Source: a bacterium
GTDB lineage: Bacteria; UBP7; UBA6624
Direction: 5' to 3'
Length of the DNA: 21,236 bases
NCBI GenBank assembly: GCA_002716355.1
Contig: PBAU01000004.1
Coordinates: 1-21,236 of the forward strand
Under the pieces are notes generated by a model. The model worked only from the letters and a program-made list of their open reading frames with translations, was not told the DNA's origin and did not search any database. Below are positions 14,999 to 21,236 of this stretch, in pieces. Every line of letters begins with the position of its first letter. Within the stretch, counting starts at the first letter, position 1. Both the position numbers and the translations under genes were made by a program.

Positions 14999-16609
14999 TT
15001 ATTTTGTTAAATTATCAAATTTCTCATAGTCAATCTTGAATATTTTAACATGGTAACTGAATTTATCTTCTTTTGAGTCATAGACTATTTCTAAAAATGG
15101 ATATTTATGTTCATTTTCTCTAATATCTTTGATAAATTCTGGTCTATTTGGATTATCATCTACTAACAAATATTCTAAATTCTCATCTCTTGCATTATTT
15201 AGAAATTCATTTAATGATCTTGCCTCATAACAACTATCACATCCAATTGTTATTCCTCCACTTGCACCCTGAATTACTTCTATCTGGTTGGGGATATCAG
15301 CAAATAATACAGGAAATTTATCTAGAATTGTTGCTTCTATAATTTTTCCACTAACATAAACTGATTCAGGATCATAATCATTAATTACATTTGTCATCTC
15401 GCTTATTTTTATTCCAATTTTATATGCTTCAATTTCTCGTTCATAATCAATTTTTTTATATTCCAAAAAAATAATTGAGGTAAGAATTATCCCAACAATC
15501 AACAAACCAATTAACAAATTATCTTTTTTTATTTTTCTTGTTATACTCTCAATAAAAGACAGTGAAATCAAAATTAAAATTGGTACAGTTATGAACAAAT
15601 ATTTCACTTCAGAAAATTCTCTCGAAAATGCATAAAATGCTGGAATTATCATTATAATACTAAAAATAAAAATTATCTTTCTATCTGAATTAAAATTTTT
15701 AAAAAATAAAATTAAACCACCAGGAATAAAAAATAATAAGTATGGAATCATTAACCAACCAAATAATTTAACCATGTTTAACATTCCTTTAGTAATCTTT
15801 GTTAGAAAATTATCCTTTGTATCAAACATTGCGTTAGTAACTGGGTCAGATTGATAGAATGTTGACTGTGATATAATATGACTAAATATCCCATCATTGC
15901 CTGTAACTTCTATTCTTAATCCCATTGCAGGAAGTAATATCAGAATAAAAACACCTAGTGCAACAAAATATTTTGGAATATCTTTCTTATGATCTTTAAA
16001 TCTGAAAAATAATAAAATAAAGAAAGGAACAATTAGTAAAATCCCTTCATATCTAATTAATGATAATAATGCTAGTAATCCAAATGAAAGATAAATCATC
16101 TTAAATTTTTTTGATAAAAATAGGTAAACACTAAATGTAAATAGAAAAATAAAAATGGATTCTGGTAACCCTGAAATTGAATTTATCAATAATCTTGGTT
16201 CAAAAACAAAGATACATGCACCAATTAATGCAATTTTGGTCTTAAAAAACCGTTTAGATAATAAGAAAATAGGAATTATTGTAGCAGCTGAAAAAATTAT
16301 AGATGTTAATCTTTGTATAATATGGAAATCTATGAATGTATCTGGATTTGTTATGTTGAAGATTACAGATAAGAATACTGGCCAACCATTATTTGGGAAG
16401 TTATAACCTCTTGGTAATTCTCCTAGAATGCTTGTATCTACTGCATACCAAAAATATAACGAACCATCTAAAGTTATTGGTAATTCAAAAGATGTATAGT
16501 AAATTCTGATAATTATTCCAGCTGTGAATAATAAAATTAATTGAATTCTTATATCCAAAAATATTCTTGAAAAATTACTTTCTTTCGTAGAAGTGAGATC
16601 TTTTTCCAT
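14999..16609 (-). CDS. Second GT-C membrane glycosyltransferase (ArnT/PMT-like)
   Basis: A polytopic membrane protein with about ten or more spans, then an external C-terminal domain of about 140 residues. The first external loop carries TLDGSLYFWYA with an Asp in the GT-C acidic position, followed by GWPVFLSVIF and PIFLLSKRFFKTKIALIGA. These correspond block for block to the first GT-C protein at 11271-12920. The C-terminus (YDSKEDKFSYHVKIFKI) shares a conserved ending with it. The external domain has a CDSC pair (IGCDSCYEA) absent from the other protein, possibly a disulfide. I take ATG 16609 as start; an in-frame TTG at 16621 would add four residues, and no clear promoter sits at the right distance for either. 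It is probably co-transcribed with the MBOAT gene 63 bp upstream. Confidence 0.8.
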   Translation of the reverse strand: MEKDLTSTKESNFSRIFLDIRIQLILLFTAGIIIRIYYTSFELPITLDGSLYFWYAVDTSILGELPRGYNFPNNGWPVFLSVIFNITNPDTFIDFHIIQRLTSIIFSAATIIPIFLLSKRFFKTKIALIGACIFVFEPRLLINSISGLPESIFIFLFTFSVYLFLSKKFKMIYLSFGLLALLSLIRYEGILLIVPFFILLFFRFKDHKKDIPKYFVALGVFILILLPAMGLRIEVTGNDGIFSHIISQSTFYQSDPVTNAMFDTKDNFLTKITKGMLNMVKLFGWLMIPYLLFFIPGGLILFFKNFNSDRKIIFIFSIIMIIPAFYAFSREFSEVKYLFITVPILILISLSFIESITRKIKKDNLLIGLLIVGIILTSIIFLEYKKIDYEREIEAYKIGIKISEMTNVINDYDPESVYVSGKIIEATILDKFPVLFADIPNQIEVIQGASGGITIGCDSCYEARSLNEFLNNARDENLEYLLVDDNPNRPEFIKDIRENEHKYPFLEIVYDSKEDKFSYHVKIFKIDYEKFDNLTK

Positions 16610-16672
16610 ATCTTTATTCAATTTAATAAAAATCCATTTTTCTTCCTAATGAAGGAAACTGATGTTTTATCA

Positions 16673-18145
16673 CTAAAATTCAAAGTAAATAAATTCCTCT
16701 GCACTTCCTCTGTAAAATAAAACTACTAAAAGCATGATGATAGTCAAGAAAATTAACCAATGTTTTACTTGTAATGATGAAATTCTTTCACTCACATTTT
16801 TAATTTTTAATGTAATAATTTGTAATATAAGAAAAATAGGAATTAGTATCACTGCAAATTCATTTTGTTGGATAAAATTAATTGTACCATCTATCTCGAA
16901 ATCCCAAATCAAATATTTCTTCATTGAATAAACCATCTCATCAACATCTCTTACTCTAAACGAGATAAATGCAAAAAATATTAAAAACTGTGTTATTAGA
17001 ATACTAGTTATTTTTCCAATTTTTGTTTTAAAGAATTTATTCTTACTAAAATTTGGGAATTGTTTTCTAACCAAAGTATCTACTGCAACATAGATTCCAT
17101 GAATTATACCAAAAATTATAAAATTCCATCCTGCACCATGCCATAAACCTAGTAAAAAGAATGACGTAAATAAACTAGAGAATAATCTTTGTGACGATTT
17201 CCTATTTTTAAAAATTAATGGAAAATAAAGATAATCTCTAACCCATGTTGACAGGCTAATGTGCCATCTTCTCCAAAAATCTGATGGAGATGTAGAAAAA
17301 AATGGTTTTCTAAAATTCGGTGGAACATTTATTCCAATTATTAGTGCTGCTCCAATTGCTATGTCAGAGTATCCTGAAAAGTCTCCATATACTTGAAAAC
17401 CAAATCCAATTGTACCTAAAATAATTGTAAATGACTCATGTCCTATTGGACTATTGAATACATTATCTACCATTGGAGCAATATTATCTGCAAAAAATAA
17501 TTTTTTTAGAAAACCAATTGCCATCATTGTGATTCCTAATTTTAAATTCCTATTATTGATGAAAAATTGTTTTAGTTTAATTTGTGATTTAAGATTTGAA
17601 ATTTTTTCATTTAGTTGCGGTAAAAAATCACTTGCACGTAATATTGGTCCAGCAACTAAGGTCGGAAAAAATGCTACAAATAATCCATATTGTAAAATAG
17701 ATCGGGTTGGTTTTAATGAACCCCTGTAAATATCAATTATATAACTAATTGACTGGAAAGTATAGAATGAAATTCCTATAGGTAAAATTAAATTCAAAAA
17801 TGGGATCTCTGTAAATCCTAAAACTCCAAAAAGTTCATTAATTTGTGAAATTGCAAAGTCTGTGTATTTAAAAAAACCAAGTAAACCTAAACTTCCGCCT
17901 ATTCCAATACCTAACAGAATTTTTCTATTCTTAGGATCTGTTGATTCTGCTATCTTTTTACCTATGAAGTAATGCAAAATTGTTGTATAAACTAATAATA
18001 AAACTAAGTAGCTATCTGAAAAGTATAGAAAGAAAAAACTAGCAACTACTAATAGCGTATGTTGGAATTTTCGATTTTTATAACACACTATAGCTGTTAA
18101 AACAGCTATAAAGAATACGATGAACTCTACCGTTGTAAATAGCAT
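16673..18145 (-). CDS. MBOAT-family O-acyltransferase (AlgI-like)
   Basis: An integral membrane acyltransferase that would move acyl groups, usually acetyl, across the membrane for attachment to an extracellular polysaccharide. About eleven hydrophobic spans are visible. The family core is intact: PIGISFYTFQSISYIIDIYRG, the long signature FWRRWHISLSTWVRDYLYFPL with H295, and GLWHGAGWNF with the invariant catalytic His at 336. At 490 aa it matches AlgI/DltB-type proteins. Its ATG overlaps the stop of the SGNH-like gene by one base (TAATG). An AAGGAG at about 11 nt upstream, inside the end of that gene, could serve as ribosome binding site. The pairing with an SGNH-like partner is the arrangement known for AlgI-AlgJ and DltB-DltD. 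Confidence 0.93.
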   Translation of the reverse strand: MLFTTVEFIVFFIAVLTAIVCYKNRKFQHTLLVVASFFFLYFSDSYLVLLLVYTTILHYFIGKKIAESTDPKNRKILLGIGIGGSLGLLGFFKYTDFAISQINELFGVLGFTEIPFLNLILPIGISFYTFQSISYIIDIYRGSLKPTRSILQYGLFVAFFPTLVAGPILRASDFLPQLNEKISNLKSQIKLKQFFINNRNLKLGITMMAIGFLKKLFFADNIAPMVDNVFNSPIGHESFTIILGTIGFGFQVYGDFSGYSDIAIGAALIIGINVPPNFRKPFFSTSPSDFWRRWHISLSTWVRDYLYFPLIFKNRKSSQRLFSSLFTSFFLLGLWHGAGWNFIIFGIIHGIYVAVDTLVRKQFPNFSKNKFFKTKIGKITSILITQFLIFFAFISFRVRDVDEMVYSMKKYLIWDFEIDGTINFIQQNEFAVILIPIFLILQIITLKIKNVSERISSLQVKHWLIFLTIIMLLVVLFYRGSAEEFIYFEF

Positions 18146-19104
18146 TATTCTTTTAACTCCTTAATCATCCATTCTTTGATATCATCTGTGTAGATCTGTG
18201 CATTTCTATTAATTGCAACATGATATGGGTCACTCCAAATCTCATTCTCAGCATATTTGTCGTGTAAATATAATATGTCAATATCAAATCTCTGAGAAAT
18301 ATTATCTATTATTTTCTCAAAATTCTCAATCTCACTCTGTTTCACATGTTCAAAAACTAATTCATTGTAAGGTGGTGTGAAAATCAAAACTTTAATTCCA
18401 TTTGATTGAAATGTTTCAATAATTTTGTTTACAGCTAAAAATTCACTGTTTTCAATATCATTATCAATTCCTCTGAATCCTACACCTTCTCCGTAAATAG
18501 ATTTAATCTCATCTTGAGAAAGAATATTGTTTTCTCTGTAATTCATAAATGGATGAGTTGGATAATCTGGTCCTCTCAAAATATATTTGATTGATTGTAT
18601 CATTCTATCTTTTGGTGAAGTTGGAAATTTTTCAGAAAAATCTAAATTAAATATTGAGGATAAGAAATTTACAAAAAATTTGTCAGGCTCTACGATATTT
18701 CCAAATAACCCTCTATTGAAAAACTCACTTCTATAATCTCTTGATTTCTCAAAATCTGTCATACTTATTCCATAAATAATGACTTTTGGTTCTAGTTCTA
18801 CTAAGTGCATCATACTATTCACTCTTCTAGTAGGTGTATCGCTCATATCTGCTAAATTATAAATCTCATAGTCTAATTGATTCATTATCAATTCATCTGA
18901 AATTCTATCCACATCTATTGAATAGACATTACTGGCACCTATGAAAAAAATTGATTCTTTTTTAATGATCTCTTTCTCTGAAAAAATACCATTCCATTCT
19001 GGATCATAAATGTGAAGATATAGATCCATAAATAAATAAAATATTCCACCTGTAAAACAAAATGCAACAAGTAATGCTAAAAGAATTTTAAAATTCAAAT
19101 CCAT
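18145..19104 (-). CDS. SGNH/AlgJ-like membrane-anchored partner of the MBOAT acyltransferase
   Basis: An N-terminal hydrophobic anchor (about residues 6-30) predicts an outside-facing domain. The fold signs are FFIGASN with candidate nucleophile S58 (where SGNH hydrolases usually read GDS), a middle IIYGISMTDF block, and a C-terminal DPYHV with D292 and H295 forming the DxxH of SGNH block V. Such proteins take the acyl group delivered by MBOAT and place it on the polysaccharide. The lack of a classic GDS and GxND makes this divergent, but the triad order and position fit, and the gene is fused by TAATG overlap to the MBOAT gene. An AGAGG lies five bases before the ATG. At 319 aa it is in range. 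True acyl specificity is unknown. Confidence 0.72.
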   Translation of the reverse strand: MDLNFKILLALLVAFCFTGGIFYLFMDLYLHIYDPEWNGIFSEKEIIKKESIFFIGASNVYSIDVDRISDELIMNQLDYEIYNLADMSDTPTRRVNSMMHLVELEPKVIIYGISMTDFEKSRDYRSEFFNRGLFGNIVEPDKFFVNFLSSIFNLDFSEKFPTSPKDRMIQSIKYILRGPDYPTHPFMNYRENNILSQDEIKSIYGEGVGFRGIDNDIENSEFLAVNKIIETFQSNGIKVLIFTPPYNELVFEHVKQSEIENFEKIIDNISQRFDIDILYLHDKYAENEIWSDPYHVAINRNAQIYTDDIKEWMIKELKE

Positions 19105-19117
19105 TTAGGCCTCTATT

Positions 19118-20002
19118 TTATTTATTATTTTCACGAACAACATTAACTAAACTATATAGTAAAATTGCAGATATGAGAAATATCACTGCAATTAAAATTG
19201 TACCTGCAGCAACTACTGTCAAATTAGTATTTAATCTACCAATTTCTGCATAATACTGTATTGAAAAATATGTAAAAGCTATTCCTACAATGAAAAATAT
19301 TACTGATGGTATCCCATAGAATTTTAATGGATGTTCAATAGATGTATATTTTATTGTACTAAAGATCACTGATGAACCATGCGTTACAGGATTCTGTGTA
19401 GATGTATCTCCTTCATACAAAATTTTAATTGGAACTTCTGAAATTTTAAAATTCTTGCTACTTGCTTTAATTAAAATTTCAGTTGATATTCCCATACCTA
19501 ACTCAGATGGATTTAATTCATCAACAACTTGTTTTGAATAAGCTCTAAACCCACTTTGTGAATCAGTTAATTTCTCTTTTATACTTGCGTTTGTTATCTT
19601 TGTAATTACTTTAATTCCAACTCTTCTATAATTGGGTACTTCTTTCTCACTATCATCTAAAAATCTTGAACCTACAACTAAATCAGCATCTTGATTATTT
19701 ATTGGTTCTATAACTTTTTGAACATCTTCGATTCTATGTTGTCCATCAGCATCAAATGTTACTAAAATATCACCTTCGATATTTTTAGCCTTTGTAAAAA
19801 TACTTCTAATTGCTCCGCCATACCCTAAATTTTTTTCATGGTTAACCACTATTGCTCCCATTTTTTCAGCTATCTGTGATGTCAAATCCGTTGAACCATC
19901 ATTGCACACTATCACCTTATCTGCAATTTTTGATAATTTTGTAATGATTGTTGCAATGTTTTTTTCTTCATTAAATGCCGGAATTCCTACAATTATCTTC
20001 AA
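19118..20002 (-). CDS. GT2 polyprenyl-phosphate sugar synthase with C-terminal membrane pair
   Basis: A DPMS/GtrB-like enzyme that would transfer a hexose from NDP or GDP to polyprenyl phosphate, making the donor used by the GT-C enzymes here. It has VGIPAFNEEKNI at the start, NDGSTD at residues 34-39, the metal motif DADGQH at 84-89, VVGSRF near 113-118 and SQSGFRAYSK, all standard in this family. Two hydrophobic helices follow at about 229-249 and 263-286, the tail seen in GtrB-like proteins but not in minimal DPMS. At 294 aa it fits. The start is TTG with a TATA-like TAAAATTT 27 bp upstream. It is the first gene of the minus-strand unit; the SGNH-like gene follows after 13 bp. Confidence 0.88.
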   Translation of the reverse strand: MKIIVGIPAFNEEKNIATIITKLSKIADKVIVCNDGSTDLTSQIAEKMGAIVVNHEKNLGYGGAIRSIFTKAKNIEGDILVTFDADGQHRIEDVQKVIEPINNQDADLVVGSRFLDDSEKEVPNYRRVGIKVITKITNASIKEKLTDSQSGFRAYSKQVVDELNPSELGMGISTEILIKASSKNFKISEVPIKILYEGDTSTQNPVTHGSSVIFSTIKYTSIEHPLKFYGIPSVIFFIVGIAFTYFSIQYYAEIGRLNTNLTVVAAGTILIAVIFLISAILLYSLVNVVRENNK

Positions 20003-20025
20003 TTTTTAACCTTGTGACTGATTTC

Positions 20026-20033
20026 AAATTTTA
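20026..20033 (-). promoter_or_regulatory. TATA-like box for the GT2-SGNH-MBOAT unit
   Basis: The minus strand reads TAAAATTT, centred about 27 bp upstream of the TTG at 20002, consistent with a leaderless message. A stronger-looking TATATTTTATA at 20039-20049 would instead give a leader of about 14 nt. The 138 bp divergent gap 20003-20140 otherwise shows only AT-rich sequence and the promoter of the next gene. Confidence 0.35.
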
Positions 20034-20110
20034 GCCTATAAAATATACTACTCAAAGTTTTTCTGTTTTTTTGAAATTTTTATGATATATTCATTCATTT
20101 GAATAGAAAA

Positions 20111-20118
20111 TATAATTA
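20111..20118 (+). promoter_or_regulatory. TATA box for the 2,3-dehydratase gene (leaderless)
   Basis: TATAATTA within AAAATATAATTAAAG is centred about 26 bp upstream of the GTG at 20141. This supports the GTG as first codon of a leaderless message. Confidence 0.55.
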
Positions 20119-20140
20119 AAGAACCTGTTGAAGATTTCTC

Positions 20141-20890
20141 GTGTTAGTTGATGAAATTAAAGCAATATTGGAAAAAAATGATTATGAGCTAGATCCTGAT
20201 GGAATATCACGAATTCAAACCATGTTAGAATCAATAAGGGATGATAATCAAATAAACAAACTTGACTTCATAATTAACTGGTTTAATAAAAAACGTGAAG
20301 AATCTGATATGGTTGTTGAAGAAATTGGAATTAAAGAATTAGATAAATGGAATGTTGATCATAATTCAGGAAATATTTTTCATGAATCGGGAGGATTCTT
20401 TAGAATCATAGGAATCAAAGCTTCAAATACATTTGATCGTGAAGTTGGCAAGAAAGGATGGACTCAACCAATGATTGCAAAAAACCCTGGAGGGATATTA
20501 GGAATTATCATGAAAAGAATCAATGGCATTCCTCATTATCTTCTACAAGCAAAGGCAGAACCTGGTAACATTGGAAAATTACAATTATCTCCAACACTTC
20601 AAGCAACAACAAGTAATTTGTTAAAAGCTCATGGTGGCGCAAAACCATTATTTGCAGAATATTTTAATGAAGAAAATAATCCAAAAATCATCTATGCAAA
20701 ATGGCAATCAGAAGATGGTGGTAGATTTCATTTAAAATCAAATTATAATATGATTGTAGAAGTAAAAAGTGATGAAGAATTAGAAATTCCAGATTCATTC
20801 ATTTGGGTTACATTATATCAGATAAAACAATTAATGAAGATTGAAAATGTTGTTGGACCACATGTAAGAGGAATTATTTCTTATCTGTGA
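20141..20890 (+). CDS. Single-repeat NDP-hexose 2,3-dehydratase family protein (EvaA/TylCVI-like, PF03559)
   Basis: This should remove water across C2-C3 of an NDP-4-keto-6-deoxyhexose, the first committed step to 2,6-dideoxy sugars. Family motifs are clear: FFRIIGIKA near 86-94, REVGKKGWTQPMI near 100-112, GGILGII, then YLLQAKAEPGN (133-143) and QLSPTLQATTSN (148-159). Actinobacterial enzymes such as EvaA, TylCVI and OleV have about 430-480 aa made of two homologous Nudix-like halves. This one has a single copy in 249 aa plus a helical N-terminal stretch of about 60 residues. The next gene starts 3 bp later, so no second half is missing through a frameshift. It must presumably work as a dimer or higher oligomer. 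The GTG start is supported by the TATA box at 20111-20118. Confidence 0.85.
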   Translation: MLVDEIKAILEKNDYELDPDGISRIQTMLESIRDDNQINKLDFIINWFNKKREESDMVVEEIGIKELDKWNVDHNSGNIFHESGGFFRIIGIKASNTFDREVGKKGWTQPMIAKNPGGILGIIMKRINGIPHYLLQAKAEPGNIGKLQLSPTLQATTSNLLKAHGGAKPLFAEYFNEENNPKIIYAKWQSEDGGRFHLKSNYNMIVEVKSDEELEIPDSFIWVTLYQIKQLMKIENVVGPHVRGIISYL

Positions 20891-20893
20891 AAA

Positions 20894-21236
20894 ATGAATC
20901 CTCTAAAATTTGGTATTATTGGTTGTTCCCGAATTGCAAAACGTTCAGTAATTCCTGCTATCATAAAATCAGAATTTGCAGAACTTGAAATAATTGGTAG
21001 TCGTTCAACAGACAAAGCAAAAGAATTTGCTAGTGAGTTTAACTGTGAAAAATTTGGTACTTATGAAGATGTCATATCCGATGACTCAGTTGATGCCGTA
21101 TACATCTCAACTCCAATTGGTACCCATGAAGAATGGTCAATCAAAGCATCAGAGGCAGGTAAGCATGTTTACGTTGAAAAATCTAGTGCAGTAAATTTTG
21201 ATTCAGCGCAAAAAATGGTTGAATCTGCAAAAGAAA
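20894..21236 (+). CDS. Gfo/Idh/MocA family sugar oxidoreductase (3' end outside window)
   Basis: The first 114 residues are visible. The Rossmann start KFGIIGCSRIAKRSVIPAI is followed by GSRSTDKAKEFASEF, then AVYISTPIGTHEEW and GKHVYVEKSSA. The Lys of the usual EKP motif is kept, but Pro is replaced by Ser. The ATG lies 3 bp after the stop of the 2,3-dehydratase, so they form an operon. In known 2,6-dideoxysugar pathways a Gfo/Idh/MocA 3-ketoreductase (OleW type) reduces the unstable diketo product of the 2,3-dehydratase (OleV type), and this gene is placed for exactly that step. The catalytic C-terminal half is not in the window, so the specific reaction is inferred from context. Confidence 0.85.
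   Translation, partial: MNPLKFGIIGCSRIAKRSVIPAIIKSEFAELEIIGSRSTDKAKEFASEFNCEKFGTYEDVISDDSVDAVYISTPIGTHEEWSIKASEAGKHVYVEKSSAVNFDSAQKMVESAKE

Noticed and set aside
20994-21194. 66-codon frame near the right edge
   Set aside because: It overlaps the Gfo/Idh/MocA gene starting at 20894 in another frame, which has the clear Rossmann and EK motifs.
1-21236. CRISPR arrays, IS elements, tRNA or att-type repeats
   Set aside because: Genes fill almost all of the window, and the few gaps (at most 138 bp) show no regular direct repeats, terminal inverted repeats or cloverleaf-like sequence.

Overview
The window is a dense, AT-rich (about 30% G+C by eye), glycan-centred gene block. It most resembles the cell-surface polysaccharide or N-glycan locus of an ammonia-oxidising archaeon (Nitrososphaerota/Thaumarchaeota, Nitrosopumilus-like). 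That assignment is an inference. It rests on protein style, on archaeal TATA-like boxes about 25-28 bp upstream of start codons (leaderless transcripts), on frequent TTG/GTG starts, and on families such as the single-repeat NDP-hexose 2,3-dehydratase. I see no rRNA, tRNA, CRISPR, insertion sequence or phage gene. No gene-free stretch exceeds about 140 bp.

Layout. (1) 1-3463, plus strand: the tail of an unknown gene, a full-length UDP-sugar 6-dehydrogenase, an asparagine-synthetase-type amidotransferase domain, and a second, short sugar-dehydrogenase-like protein. (2) 3473-4528, minus: a GT4 glycosyltransferase. (3) 4649-6650, plus: a membrane-anchored alpha/beta hydrolase and a flippase-like/LPG-synthase-type membrane protein. 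(4) 6658-9716, minus: a tight three-gene operon of DegT-type sugar aminotransferase, GDP-fucose-synthase-like epimerase/reductase and 4,6-dehydratase-like SDR. (5) 9822-12920, plus: a GT2, a SAM methyltransferase and a GT-C (ArnT/PMT-like) membrane glycosyltransferase. (6) 12947-20002, minus: GT2 with membrane tail, SGNH-like protein, MBOAT acyltransferase, a second GT-C enzyme and a B12-binding radical SAM protein. (7) 20141 to the end, plus: a half-length NDP-hexose 2,3-dehydratase and the start of a Gfo/Idh/MocA oxidoreductase.

How they may work together (inference). The SDRs, dehydrogenases, aminotransferase, 2,3-dehydratase and oxidoreductase would make unusual nucleotide sugars: uronic acids or uronamides, 4-amino-6-deoxy or 6-deoxy sugars, and 2,6-dideoxy sugars. 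Cytoplasmic GT4/GT2 enzymes would build lipid-linked glycan. The GT2 with a membrane tail would load polyprenyl phosphate to feed the GT-C enzymes outside the membrane. The MBOAT/SGNH pair, the methyltransferase and the radical SAM enzyme would decorate the product.

Points of most interest: the short sugar dehydrogenase with conserved catalytic Lys and Cys but no C-terminal nucleotide-binding domain; the amidotransferase lacking its glutaminase half; the archaeal MBOAT-SGNH pair; the half-size 2,3-dehydratase; the B12 radical SAM gene inside the glycan locus; and the link between leaderless promoters and non-ATG starts.
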